A DNA stretch of 64,000 nucleotides from Ezakiella massiliensis (GTDB taxonomy: Bacteria > Bacillota > Clostridia > Tissierellales > Peptoniphilaceae): NCBI RefSeq assembly GCF_900120165.1, contig NZ_LT635475.1:1054001-1118000 (forward strand), read 5' to 3'. The notes below the pieces were generated by a model. The model made no database searches. It saw only the letters and a list, made by a program, of their open reading frames with translations, and was not told where the DNA came from. The position numbers were made by a program, and so were the translations under genes. How positions within the stretch are numbered: the stretch's first letter is position 1; the number at the start of each line of letters is the position of its first letter. Below are positions 37,350-46,379 of this stretch, in pieces.

Positions 37350-38933
37350 TTATTTTACATTTTTAAATACATAGACTGCTTTTCTAGCATTGTCCCATTC
37401 TATTGTTTGGTTTTTACCATCTTTAATATCTCCATGACTAGCTCCGAAAGCTTTGGCAATATTTGAAATTGAAGCATGAATTCTTCCATTTATAATCACT
37501 GGCTTAACATCTGAATTGTAGACTTTTCCATCTGAATCTCTCATAACACCAGTATCAATATTTAGTCTTAATGTCTTTTTAGCTAGGATATTATTCTCCT
37601 TATTTGAGAAAATAGCTTCACGAGTAGAGTTGTCATACTCAACATTAAAACCTAGAGTATAAGCAATATATCTTACTGGAATCATAGTTCTTCCTTGGTC
37701 TACATAAGTTTTTACATCCATATAGACTGTTGTCTTACCATCTTTATTGATAATGTTATAGAAGTTTTTGTCTACTTGGAAAACTGCAAATTCTTTTTCA
37801 TCTTTAACTTGTTTTTTATCCTGTTGTTCCTCTTGCTTTTTCATCTTGTTAAGATCAAATTGATTTAGGATATTCTTGTCATCAGCTTTCAAAAGTTCGT
37901 CCCACTTCTTATCTTGAGATTTCTTATCTTCTTTCTTCTCTTTGTTTTCTTTTTGGAGTTTTAGAAGTTCATCTAATTTCTTAGATAAGTCTTGGTTTAG
38001 ATTTTTTTCTTTTTCATCTTTAGCTTGTTTTTCAAGTTCTTCTTTCGCTTTTTTATTTGCTTCCTCGATTAACTTCTTTGTTTCTTCAATTTTCTTATCT
38101 AAATCTTCTTTTAGCTTTTTAATTTCTTCATCAGATGATTTTTGTTTTTCTTCTAGTTCTTTAATCTTATCTTCTAATTCCTTTTTTGTATTTTCAGAAG
38201 ATTCTTTTAAACTATCAATAGCCTTTTGAAGCTCTTCAATCTTCTTAAAGCATTCTGACTTAGAATTTTCTGTCTCTTTCTTTTTAGACTCAAGGTCTTT
38301 TATCTTAGCATCTTTTTCATCAAGAGCTTTTTCCAAACCCTTAATTTTATTATCTTTATCCTCAATTTCTTTAGTCTTCTTTGCAAGTTCTCCTTCTAAA
38401 GACTCAAGCTTTTCTTGCATTTCTTTGATTTTATTTTCGTTTTTATCGGTCTTTTCTTTCTCAGCTTCTAACTCCCATTTTGTAGATGAATAATCTTCTT
38501 TTAGTTTTGCATTTTCATCTTGCAATCTTTTTAATTCATCTTTAAGCTTAGTAATTTCTGCTATTAGTTCATCATTATTAGAATTTTTAAGATTCTCAAT
38601 TTCTTTATTCAATTGAGCAATCTTATTATCTTTATCTCTAATCTTTTCTTCTAATTTAGCCTTTTCTTGTTTTAGTTTCTCTCCATTATCTTTGCAAGAT
38701 TCTAACTTTTCCTTTAATTCATCTATCTTTGATTGGTCTTCTTGTTTCTTATCATTTAAGTCTTTGATCTGATTTTCTAAATCACTAATTTTACTTATTG
38801 AACTTTCTATAACTTTTTTACTACCATCTGTATCATCAGCTTTAGCTAGTACATTAGTAGTTGAGGTTGATGTTAAAACTAATAAAAGAGCCATAAAAAA
38901 GGCTCTTAGTTTGTTCGTATTAAATTTCTTCAT
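37350..38933 (-). CDS. Secreted coiled-coil protein with copper-amine-oxidase-like N-terminal (stalk) domain
   Basis: 527 residues. Signal peptide (about 1-31), a very long Lys/Glu coiled coil (about 35-345), and a C-terminal copper amine oxidase N-domain-like fold (FYNIINKDGKTTVYMDVKTYVDQGRTMIPVRYIAYTLGFNV, about 390-520), a cell-surface module common in anaerobic Firmicutes. No LPXTG or lipobox is visible. Its place inside the transfer operon, next to DUF4366 and NlpC/P60, suggests a surface stalk used in donor-recipient contact; this is an inference. It overlaps the DUF4315 gene by 14 nt. Confidence 0.75.
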   Translation of the reverse strand: MKKFNTNKLRAFFMALLLVLTSTSTTNVLAKADDTDGSKKVIESSISKISDLENQIKDLNDKKQEDQSKIDELKEKLESCKDNGEKLKQEKAKLEEKIRDKDNKIAQLNKEIENLKNSNNDELIAEITKLKDELKRLQDENAKLKEDYSSTKWELEAEKEKTDKNENKIKEMQEKLESLEGELAKKTKEIEDKDNKIKGLEKALDEKDAKIKDLESKKKETENSKSECFKKIEELQKAIDSLKESSENTKKELEDKIKELEEKQKSSDEEIKKLKEDLDKKIEETKKLIEEANKKAKEELEKQAKDEKEKNLNQDLSKKLDELLKLQKENKEKKEDKKSQDKKWDELLKADDKNILNQFDLNKMKKQEEQQDKKQVKDEKEFAVFQVDKNFYNIINKDGKTTVYMDVKTYVDQGRTMIPVRYIAYTLGFNVEYDNSTREAIFSNKENNILAKKTLRLNIDTGVMRDSDGKVYNSDVKPVIINGRIHASISNIAKAFGASHGDIKDGKNQTIEWDNARKAVYVFKNVK

Positions 38934-39159
38934 TATGAATGTTCTCCTTTTCTTTTAATTTTTCTTCTCTTTTTCTATCATTGATTTTCTCCATTAATTC
39001 TTCCAAGCTAATATTGTTCCTCCTAAGAGTTACAATTATTTCTTCATTTTCAACTTGTATTTCTTCGTCGCAAATTTCCTTGTATTTTGCATTTAGATCT
39101 TTTAATTTCTCTTCTATTTTTTTCTTTTTGTTTCTAATACTTATAAGCTTTCTGTTCAC
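38920..39159 (-). CDS. DUF4315-like small coiled-coil protein
   Basis: 79 residues from a GTG at 39159 (VNRKLISIRNKKKKIEEKLKDL), chosen because GGGAG lies 7 nt upstream and family members begin MNRK; a longer frame from 39213 would run through the NlpC/P60 gene end. Lys/Glu-rich helix. DUF4315 proteins always sit between the NlpC/P60 and DUF4366 genes of this ICE family; function unknown. Confidence 0.75.
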   Translation of the reverse strand: MNRKLISIRNKKKKIEEKLKDLNAKYKEICDEEIQVENEEIIVTLRRNNISLEELMEKINDRKREEKLKEKENIHNEEI

Positions 39160-39173
39160 ATAATATCTCCCTT

Positions 39174-41753
39174 CTATCTTGGTCTTCCAAAACCATAAAA
39201 GTGTGATTTCCAATATTTTGAATTTATTGATGTGTATTGAATTGGATCTCCTGCGTGAATCATCATTCCATTACCTGCGTATATTCCTACGTGAGATATT
39301 GGTGTTCCACTGTTATATGTTGAATGGAAAAATATAATATCTCCAGGTTGAGCTTCACTTGGACTGACTGGGTTACAATAGTCTTTGTATATTCTCCATG
39401 CAGTTGTTCTTGGCATTCTCTTTACACCAGACTTTGTAAATGACCAACATACAAAACCTGAGCAGTCAAAGTTAGATGGTCCACTTGCTCCAAACACATA
39501 TCTTTTGCCTATATGTTTTTCTGCTTCATTAAATAAGGCTTTGGCAGTAGCTGAATCAAAAGCAAGACCAGGATTTCCAAAGTTTGGATTATCTACTATT
39601 TCTCCTAAGTCCCCATTACCTGATCCAAAGACATCTCCCATATTTCCCTTAGCTTCAAGAAGAGCTTCATAATGAACTACATTATCTGGATAATCTTTAA
39701 ATATTTCCCTAACAACTTCATCCATTTCTTTTTTCTTTAAAGTTACAATTAACTTTTTATATTCGTACTCTTCTTTTTCATAGCTAGTGTAAGGATTGCC
39801 ACGACTATCATATCTAGTTCTTGCTACTGTTCTTGTTCTAATTTCAATTTCTTCTTTAAAATCAAGTTTATACATCGTATCGAAAAGATCTTTTAAAATT
39901 CCTTTTACTTCAGATGCTGATTTTACTTCTCCACATCTTGAAGTTATATAGGATAAAAGTTCATGGGTATTATGACCAATTTCTCCTTCTTTGTTTATGA
40001 TGTATTCATCATATCCAGGATGACTTGTTTTTACACTTTCTATTTGTGATTGTAGGTCATATTCCATTGATGAAAATTCTTGATTTACTTCACTTAGAAC
40101 TGTATCTTGTGATAGGTATGTTGTTGTCATTACTGAGTTTACTGAATTGCTTAGTCCACTCATACCAACACTTCCACCACCAATCATGATTGATATCATA
40201 AGACCTAGTCCTATTACTAGAAATAGAATCATCTTACTTTTTCTTACGATTAGCTCTTTAGAAGCCTTACCTAGACTTAAAATAGCTTTTTTAACTCTAT
40301 CTACAAGTCTTGTTTCGTGCTTTTTAGCTATCATGCTCTTCATTTGCTTTCTTTGGTAAAACTTCTTAAATCTATTTTTCTTTATATAGGCATCTGATTT
40401 TTTTAAATCTTCCAAGCCACTTTTAAACTCCAACTTACTTTTTCTATTTCTTATTTTTTTATCAAATTTAGATAGCTTTTTTAATGACTTTTTCTTTTTG
40501 TCTAGCTTATACTTCCTTATTCCATGCTGGAGTTTAGAGCTTACATTAGCGGCCTTTTCTCCAGATTCTACACCAGTATTGTCAGATCCTGAACTTAAAT
40601 AATCTCTCACCAACTCTGAAGACTTAGCTCCAGATAATAAAACCCCAGAAGATAGACCTCCTTTAGTTTTGTTTTTTAGGATATTATTCTTTAGCTTACT
40701 TTTAGACTTTTCAAGCTCTCCAATCTTTTTATCTGAGATAAAATCTTTAACATCTTGTGCTTTCTTGGAATCTTTCGTTGTAACTTTCTTAGATTCATTT
40801 TTTAAGTCATCGATTTTCTTGCGAGTAAATTTATCACTTTCATAATTTTTTCTTTTGTAGTAAGTCTTCTTTTTATTAACTTTCTTTTGTTCTGAAGGTT
40901 TAAGGCTTGTTTCCTTTTCATCCTTCATAAATTCTTGATTATTGTCTTTAAGCTCAGAATTATCAAAAGTTTTTTCTGTATCAACTTCGCTTATCTTATT
41001 TTCTTTATCTATTTCTTTAGAAATTTTTTCCTTATCTCTAAACTTATTTTCTTGATAAAGTTTCTGCTTTTGCTTTTTATCGATATTAGCATTACTGTCG
41101 TTCTTGCTTACTTCATCTTTAACAAGCTTATCTATTCTATATATTCTCTTGCTCTTCTTTGCTTCAATAGGTTTTTCTTCACTTGTGTGGATTCGCTTAG
41201 ACTCTCTCTCGTTTATTTTGTCTTGGAATTTATCCTTACTATGAATAAGTTTATCCTCGTAATTTTTGATAACTTGTCTTTTACTTGATGCCTTCTTATT
41301 GCTTATTGGTTGAGCCTTAGCTGAAATATCATCTGTTGTTAGTTTATTAGAATTAATATTTCTACTGTTTTCACTATCAAAATTTACTTTTTTGAAGTCT
41401 ACATCTAAGTCTTCATCAAGTTTAAAGCTTTCATCTGCCCTTATTTCAAGATTAGTTTGTTTTGTTTCTTCAGTCTTATTCTTATTATCTAAAACTTCTT
41501 TTCTGATTTTTTCCTTGTTTTTAGACTTCTGAAATTCTTTTAGTTTATCTTGTTTTCGATCTTTAGCTAATACATTCTCATGAATAAGTTTAGATTCTTT
41601 TTCTGAAATTTTATCTCCGAACCTATCCTTAGTCTTAATAATCTTATTGGTATAATCATCTGAATGAACAAGTTTACTTTCAAGATTCTTTTCAGGAGCG
41701 TCCCTATTTCGTATAATTTTCTTTTGAAAATCTTTTTTTAGTTTTTTATCCAT
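39174..41753 (-). CDS. CD1108-like NlpC/P60 cell-wall hydrolase with long charged N-terminal region
   Basis: 859 residues. About 1-490 is a highly charged Lys/Glu region carrying a degenerate repeat (DRFGDKISEKESKLIH near 45 and DKFQDKINERESKRIH near 170). A membrane helix (MILFLVIGLGLMISIMIGGG, about 505-525) is followed by an extracellular part with an RTRTVARTRYD segment and the C-terminal NlpC/P60 peptidase: catalytic Cys in FDCSGFV near 765, His in SHVGIYAG near 819. It opens peptidoglycan for the conjugation channel. VirB4 copy 2 lies 7 nt upstream. Confidence 0.9.
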   Translation of the reverse strand: MDKKLKKDFQKKIIRNRDAPEKNLESKLVHSDDYTNKIIKTKDRFGDKISEKESKLIHENVLAKDRKQDKLKEFQKSKNKEKIRKEVLDNKNKTEETKQTNLEIRADESFKLDEDLDVDFKKVNFDSENSRNINSNKLTTDDISAKAQPISNKKASSKRQVIKNYEDKLIHSKDKFQDKINERESKRIHTSEEKPIEAKKSKRIYRIDKLVKDEVSKNDSNANIDKKQKQKLYQENKFRDKEKISKEIDKENKISEVDTEKTFDNSELKDNNQEFMKDEKETSLKPSEQKKVNKKKTYYKRKNYESDKFTRKKIDDLKNESKKVTTKDSKKAQDVKDFISDKKIGELEKSKSKLKNNILKNKTKGGLSSGVLLSGAKSSELVRDYLSSGSDNTGVESGEKAANVSSKLQHGIRKYKLDKKKKSLKKLSKFDKKIRNRKSKLEFKSGLEDLKKSDAYIKKNRFKKFYQRKQMKSMIAKKHETRLVDRVKKAILSLGKASKELIVRKSKMILFLVIGLGLMISIMIGGGSVGMSGLSNSVNSVMTTTYLSQDTVLSEVNQEFSSMEYDLQSQIESVKTSHPGYDEYIINKEGEIGHNTHELLSYITSRCGEVKSASEVKGILKDLFDTMYKLDFKEEIEIRTRTVARTRYDSRGNPYTSYEKEEYEYKKLIVTLKKKEMDEVVREIFKDYPDNVVHYEALLEAKGNMGDVFGSGNGDLGEIVDNPNFGNPGLAFDSATAKALFNEAEKHIGKRYVFGASGPSNFDCSGFVCWSFTKSGVKRMPRTTAWRIYKDYCNPVSPSEAQPGDIIFFHSTYNSGTPISHVGIYAGNGMMIHAGDPIQYTSINSKYWKSHFYGFGRPR

Positions 41754-41760
41754 ATCACAC

Positions 41761-44184
41761 CTACTTAGCTTCTTCTGGTTTTGTTGTCATTAGCTTATAT
41801 AGCATGGTGTCTTTAGGGAATTTATCAATAAATGGAACAATAGTATTTCCAAAGAATAAGAGTCCCTCACCTGCGTTTGAATTAGTAATATAGTTTAACT
41901 GATAAGGCGATATTTTTAATTTCTTAGCAAGAATATCTCTATCTCCAGATGCTTGATTTAACATTAGAACAAAGTCTGTATTGTCAAAGATATTTTCAAT
42001 TTCCTGACTTGTTAAAAGGTCTTTTACGTTTTGAGTTATGCCTGTTGGAATACCACCCCATTTTCTAAATCTTTTCCAGATTTCTACTGAATATGAAGCA
42101 GTTTGTGGATCTTTTAATAAAAGGTGGAACTCATCTATATAGTATCTTGTAGACTTACTTCCTCTATTTAGGGAAACCTTGTTCCAAACCTGGTCTTGAA
42201 TTACAAGCATACCTATTTTTTTAAGTTGTGTTCCTAGCTCTTTTATATCAAAGCAGAGCAGTTGCCTATTTAGGTCAACATTTGACCTATTATTAAATAC
42301 ATTAAGACTTCCCTTAACATAAATTTCCATTTCTGTTGCGAGTTTTCTACCAACTCCCTCTTCTTGAGATAGGAGCATATCGTATAAATCTCCTAATATT
42401 GGCATATTTTCTGGTTTTGGGTCTTCAAAATATTTTTGGTATATCTTTGGTAAGCACCTATCTATAACTGATTTTTCTGCAGCAGTAAGACCAGATCCTC
42501 CTACTACAAGTTCAAGCATAGACATTATGAAGTTTGCCTTATCCTTTAAAGGTGCGTCCCCATCTCCATAGTTCATATTTATATCTAGTGGATTAAGGTA
42601 GTCCTTTGATTTTGCTGAAACTTTAATAACTTCTCCATTAAATTGTTTTACAAGGTTTGAATACTCGCCTTCAGGATCACAAATAATTACATCATCGTCT
42701 GTTACAAGAATTGCATTTGCCATCTCTCTCTTTGCCGAGAAAGATTTACCAGAACCTGGTGTTCCTAATATTAATCCGTTAGGGTTCTTGAGTTTCTTCC
42801 TATCTGCCATAATTAAGTTTTGGCTAAGGGCATTTAAGCCATAGTACAAAGAATTTGCTGAATCAATAAATAGCTCTTCTGTTGTAAAAGGCATAAATAC
42901 TGCCGTTGATGATGAAGTTAAAAATCTTTTTATCTCGACTTGGTTAACTCCTAGAGGTAAGACAGAAACAAGTCCTTGCTCTTGCTGATGAGATAATCTT
43001 TTCACCTGACAATTATGTCTGTTAGCAATTGATGAGATTTGAGCAATAGTATTTTCTAATTTTTGATTAGTCCTAGCAAAATTCATCATTACTATGGTAA
43101 CTACAAAGAGCCTTTCATCTCTATTTTGTAAGTCAGATAACATGGACTTAACATCCGCACCAAAAGTATTTATATCTGATGGAATAATATCCATATCATA
43201 TCCTGCTCGAACTGCTTTCTTTTGTTCTTCAATTTTCATTCTATCCAGGTCTGTATTTTTTCTCTTAATGAGTTTAATGGCTTCTGCTTGTTCAACTACA
43301 TCTATATGAAAAGCTACATAAATATTGTCATCAATATCTAAAAACTCAGATAACATTCTGTCTGATAACTCACTTGCAAGTATTTGAAAATGGCTTACTG
43401 CTCCAATATATTTACCAAATTTAAAATTATTTACTGGTGCAAAATTAAAGATATTGGGAGTTATATGTGACTTTGTAGACTCTTTCTTCTTCAAATCTTT
43501 ATATGAAAAATAAAAGTTTTTGTCTGGATTTAACATATCGTGAACAAGTCTTAGCCTTTCTTCACCATCAAGGCTTTCTGCTCTTACTCCCATAGATTTA
43601 AAGTTAGATAAAATATCTACTTCAAGTCTATTTAACTTTGCTCTTGCTTGCTCTAGGTTATCGGCTTCTGTTGTAAAGGTTATATACTTCATCTTTTTAA
43701 GTCCGTTATTGCCCTTTGCAAGTTGAAGCTTTAACATCTCCCTAAACTCTTTTCTTACATCGTCATAGAAGTCTCCCTTATCAGCAATTTTAATTGCATC
43801 TTGTAGGTCTTTATTTCTTCCTAATTGATTTACATACGAAAGTTCAATGTGGACACTTGGATCAAAAGAATTTAAAAAGTTGGCAAATTGGTTAAAGATT
43901 AAATCTCTATCTTCTTCCAATGCCAACTGGTAATTTATATCTTGAAATGAAATTGTCTTTGAATAGTTTTTTTCATCTAACTGGCAAATCCCCTCTGGTA
44001 ACATTCTTATATATGGAATTGTATCCTCAACAGTAAATCTCTTTTTCTCTTTCTTTAAAAGTAAACTTAGAAGACTATTTGTTGGATCTTTCTTTGTTTT
44101 TAGCCTTCTTACTTCCTTTCGGTCTTTTTTTAATTGTTTTTCCCTTAGATTTAAGTCGCTGATTTGCTTTTTTCTTTGCTTCAA
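41761..44184 (-). CDS. virB4: VirB4-type conjugation ATPase, copy 2
   Basis: 807 residues with a TTG start behind AAAGGAGG. Walker A GTPGSGKSFSAKRE near 476 and DEFHLLLKDPQTAS near 684. Long shared blocks with copy 1 (for example GLNALS.N.IM.DRK.LKNPNGLILGTPGSGKS) show recent common ancestry. The coding start overlaps the prgI-like gene by 110 nt, far more than the 4 nt seen in copy 1. The shared lysine-rich beginning may reflect an extended prgI rather than a misplaced start. Confidence 0.94.
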   Translation of the reverse strand: MKQRKKQISDLNLREKQLKKDRKEVRRLKTKKDPTNSLLSLLLKKEKKRFTVEDTIPYIRMLPEGICQLDEKNYSKTISFQDINYQLALEEDRDLIFNQFANFLNSFDPSVHIELSYVNQLGRNKDLQDAIKIADKGDFYDDVRKEFREMLKLQLAKGNNGLKKMKYITFTTEADNLEQARAKLNRLEVDILSNFKSMGVRAESLDGEERLRLVHDMLNPDKNFYFSYKDLKKKESTKSHITPNIFNFAPVNNFKFGKYIGAVSHFQILASELSDRMLSEFLDIDDNIYVAFHIDVVEQAEAIKLIKRKNTDLDRMKIEEQKKAVRAGYDMDIIPSDINTFGADVKSMLSDLQNRDERLFVVTIVMMNFARTNQKLENTIAQISSIANRHNCQVKRLSHQQEQGLVSVLPLGVNQVEIKRFLTSSSTAVFMPFTTEELFIDSANSLYYGLNALSQNLIMADRKKLKNPNGLILGTPGSGKSFSAKREMANAILVTDDDVIICDPEGEYSNLVKQFNGEVIKVSAKSKDYLNPLDINMNYGDGDAPLKDKANFIMSMLELVVGGSGLTAAEKSVIDRCLPKIYQKYFEDPKPENMPILGDLYDMLLSQEEGVGRKLATEMEIYVKGSLNVFNNRSNVDLNRQLLCFDIKELGTQLKKIGMLVIQDQVWNKVSLNRGSKSTRYYIDEFHLLLKDPQTASYSVEIWKRFRKWGGIPTGITQNVKDLLTSQEIENIFDNTDFVLMLNQASGDRDILAKKLKISPYQLNYITNSNAGEGLLFFGNTIVPFIDKFPKDTMLYKLMTTKPEEAK

Positions 44185-44485
44185 GGTATGCCTCCTTTCT
44201 TATTCTCTTAGTTGGTTGATAAAACTTATGAAGATAGAAAAATTTAAAATATTTTTCAAAAGTTAAGGTATCTTTTTCATATAAGGTTATAAAAAAGATT
44301 GGCAGGGTTACTATTAGCATTACAATGATTGAAACATCATTAGGTAGATATTTCTTCATAAATATATAGGTTGGTATGCCAATTAGTCCTGCCACAGAAA
44401 AACCTATAAGTTGTCTTTTGGTTAAGTTAAAGGCAACCTTTGTTTTAATCTTGTCCAAATCTTTTGGTATTGGTACATATGCCAT
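44075..44485 (-). CDS. PrgI-family membrane protein, copy 2, with basic tail
   Basis: 136 residues. The first ~100 align with copy 1 (MAYVPIPKDLDKIKTKVAFNLTKRQLIGFSVAGLIG); two membrane segments near 27-43 and 49-66. A C-terminal tail of about 35 Lys/Arg-rich residues (KKANQRLKSKGKTIKKRPKGSKKAKNK has over half basic residues) is encoded inside the start of virB4 and absent from copy 1. The tail may be a by-product of loss of an earlier stop. Confidence 0.82.
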   Translation of the reverse strand: MAYVPIPKDLDKIKTKVAFNLTKRQLIGFSVAGLIGIPTYIFMKKYLPNDVSIIVMLIVTLPIFFITLYEKDTLTFEKYFKFFYLHKFYQPTKRIRKEAYLEAKKKANQRLKSKGKTIKKRPKGSKKAKNKERSNK

Positions 44486-44486
44486 T

Positions 44487-44777
44487 TTAATCTCCCTCTA
44501 CTTCTTCTTTGGAAAGTTCAAGTATATGGTCATAATTAGATGTTGTTTCTTCTTCTAGGTAGCTAATTCTTTCTTCTAATTCTTCTTGTTTTTCTTCATT
44601 TCTGTCATTGTATTCTCCTTGATACATAACAAATTCATTGTGACATCTTCCGAGTCTATTTATTCTTCTCTTTAAGTTTCTAATCTCTTCATTTCTTTTT
44701 TTCTCTTTTAAGATTTCATAAGTTCCTCCCAATAAAATTCCAAGTCCCAATAAAGCACAATTTTTCTTTTTTAACAT
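44487..44777 (-). CDS. Small membrane-anchored coiled-coil protein, copy 2 slot
   Basis: 96 residues: basic start, one hydrophobic segment (CALLGLGILLGGTYEI, about 7-22), then a charged helix ending in acidic residues. Same position and design as 2886-3146. I do not recognise the family. It sits 1 nt before the prgI start region and 9 nt after the VirB6-like gene, so it belongs to the transfer operon. Confidence 0.7.
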   Translation of the reverse strand: MLKKKNCALLGLGILLGGTYEILKEKKRNEEIRNLKRRINRLGRCHNEFVMYQGEYNDRNEEKQEELEERISYLEEETTSNYDHILELSKEEVEGD

Positions 44778-44786
44778 TTATTCCTC

Positions 44787-45650
44787 CTAGTGCGTATTCA
44801 TAATACTTTTTGCAACTGTTCCACTCTTAAACATCATAAGTCCAAGTAGTAGAGCATATCCTAATATACTAAACAAGCTTGCGTGAATATCTGTAATCTG
44901 TACCGTTCTTATTAAAACGGTGTAGATACCTAAACATACCATCAAAAACAAACCTTGTAGTCCCAAGGCAAAAAGTCCCTTGATATAATTTGTTCCAATC
45001 TGACCCCATTCTTTATTTCCCATAGTCGCAAATGGTATGGATGATACTGATGAGTAGACATATATTTCAAACATACGCCCATATACTATTAAGGTAATAG
45101 TTAAAGATATACATTGAATTGCAATCCTAACAAGGCTTGTTTCAACTAATATCATTATTAATGCACCAACATCTTTTTCTTTTAATGTATCAACCATTGC
45201 AACTATCTGATCTCCTGAAACAGTGGCAGAAGTAGTGATTACCCCTGCCGCTTTGTTTACAAGATTTTGTGCCACATCAAAGACTGCCATTGAAAATTCA
45301 AAGGCATGGCTTGCAAGGTAGACTGCTATAAACATCTTTATAATGTATTTGAAAAACTCAAAAGTATCTGTATCGTGCATATTATTCTTCTGCATAACCA
45401 TATTTATGAGTTCAATACATAAAACTGCTGTTATGATAAGACCTGCTATTGGAACAATCACATTATCATTAATGTTTTTTATGAAGTTATATACTTCTCC
45501 ATTCCAACCCATTGGTGTTTTTCCAACATCAGTTGCAATAACTCCTACCTTGTCATTTATATCTAAGAACATGGACTCAAGATTTGCTTTGATACCTCCG
45601 AGTAGCATATCCTTAAAAAATTCAGTTAGCTTGTCAAAGATACCAAACAT
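44787..45650 (-). CDS. VirB6/TrbL-like polytopic membrane protein, copy 2
   Basis: 287 residues, same length and hydrophobic profile as copy 1, with shared blocks MHDTDTFEFFKYIIKM, FSMAVFDVAQNL and TMGNKEWGQIGTNYIKGLFALGLQGLF. Conjugation channel component in the cytoplasmic membrane. Ten nt after the Maff2 gene; no intron in this module. Confidence 0.85.
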   Translation of the reverse strand: MFGIFDKLTEFFKDMLLGGIKANLESMFLDINDKVGVIATDVGKTPMGWNGEVYNFIKNINDNVIVPIAGLIITAVLCIELINMVMQKNNMHDTDTFEFFKYIIKMFIAVYLASHAFEFSMAVFDVAQNLVNKAAGVITTSATVSGDQIVAMVDTLKEKDVGALIMILVETSLVRIAIQCISLTITLIVYGRMFEIYVYSSVSSIPFATMGNKEWGQIGTNYIKGLFALGLQGLFLMVCLGIYTVLIRTVQITDIHASLFSILGYALLLGLMMFKSGTVAKSIMNTH

Positions 45651-45660
45651 AGACTTTCTC

Positions 45661-45876
45661 CTAATTTAAAGCATTTGCAAGTAGTGGAATTAATTTGATA
45701 CCGATTAGTACAATTCCTCCACCAGCCATAAGCTGCTTAATACCTTGAGATTTAGCACCAGGGTTATCATTACCATAACCTTCCATTAAGTTAATAACTC
45801 CCCACGCTCCTAAACCTGCACCAATTGCAGTTACAAGTGTCTTTAAAACTCCAACTCCAGCTGTAAAAAATTCCAT
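45661..45876 (-). CDS. Maff2-family pilin-like membrane peptide, copy 2 (uninterrupted)
   Basis: 71 residues: MEFFTAGVGVLKTLVTAIGA, then GAWGVINLMEGYGNDNPGAKSQGIK and a second hydrophobic helix GGGIVLIGIKLIPLLAN. Two transmembrane segments with a short polar loop, the Maff2/VirB2-like design. This intact copy is the reference that fixes the splice junctions of the intron-split copy 1. Confidence 0.85.
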   Translation of the reverse strand: MEFFTAGVGVLKTLVTAIGAGLGAWGVINLMEGYGNDNPGAKSQGIKQLMAGGGIVLIGIKLIPLLANALN

Positions 45877-45877
45877 A

Positions 45878-46189
45878 TTATTCCTCCTCGTTTTCTTTTT
45901 TATTTTCTATTTTGTTTAGTGATTTAACTATAAAGTTCTTGTAGACCTTATCTCCCTTTTTGTTTTCTTTGAAATATCCAAAGACATGGATTAAATCTCC
46001 TTTTTCAAATTCTTTTACAATTTCTACCTTTTCTCCATATACTGAGCAATTTGTATATTCTTTGCCCTTTCCGTATTTTTTAACAAGAGCAAAATTAGCT
46101 ACTTGAACATTTTCTCCATCTTTTTCAAATCCTGAAAATTCAGCTTCCTTAACTAAATTTGCATTAATATTTATCATTTCTCTATCCAT
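45878..46189 (-). CDS. Single-stranded DNA-binding (OB-fold) protein, copy 2
   Basis: 103 residues, similar to copy 1 (MDREMININANLVKEAEFSG, VANFALVKKYGKGKEYTNCSVYGEKVEIVKEFEKGDLIHVFGYFKENKKGDK). One nt separates it from maff2. Preceded by a leader peptide and terminator as in copy 1, though the surrounding sequence has diverged. Confidence 0.85.
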   Translation of the reverse strand: MDREMININANLVKEAEFSGFEKDGENVQVANFALVKKYGKGKEYTNCSVYGEKVEIVKEFEKGDLIHVFGYFKENKKGDKVYKNFIVKSLNKIENKKENEEE

Positions 46190-46221
46190 TAATTTCTTCT
46201 CCTTAATCTAAAAATTTCAAT

Positions 46222-46254
46222 AAAAAAAGCGACTGAACTTATAATTCAATCGCT
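46222..46254 (-). terminator. Terminator/attenuator between leader peptide and ssb copy 2
   Basis: 10-bp stem with one G-U pair, AGCGATTGAA/TTCAGTCGCT on the minus strand (46254-46245 with 46237-46228), followed by seven T residues, 32 nt before the ssb ATG. The counterpart before copy 1 begins with the same AGCGAT. Confidence 0.75.
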
Positions 46255-46278
46255 AAATGTCTTATATATTAAATTGTT

Positions 46279-46305
46279 TTAAGTGGGACTTCTTATCCTT
46301 ACCAT
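46279..46305 (-). CDS. Leader peptide MVRIRSPT upstream of ssb copy 2
   Basis: Eight codons, ATG to TAA, behind AGGAGG with 5-nt spacing. Lies between the xre terminator and the ssb attenuator. It uses AGG, ATA and AGA codons, rare codons whose slow translation could tie terminator folding to translation; that link is hypothetical. Confidence 0.6.
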   Translation of the reverse strand: MVRIRSPT

Positions 46306-46328
46306 CTTAACCTCCTAATTTTGAATAT

Positions 46329-46363
46329 AAAAAAAGACGATAGAGTTTTTAATTTCTATCGCC
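46329..46363 (-). terminator. Terminator after the xre gene
   Basis: Stem CGATAGA/TCTATCG (46338-46344 with 46355-46361) followed on the minus strand by seven T residues; 17 nt beyond the xre stop. Confidence 0.8.
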
Positions 46364-46379
46364 TATTAATACCTTATTT

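Noticed and set aside
37942-38229. Plus-strand frame across the coiled-coil gene (and the many other Phe/Ser-rich plus-strand frames)
   Set aside because: Antisense shadows of Lys/Glu-rich minus-strand genes; no ribosome sites and no family resemblance.
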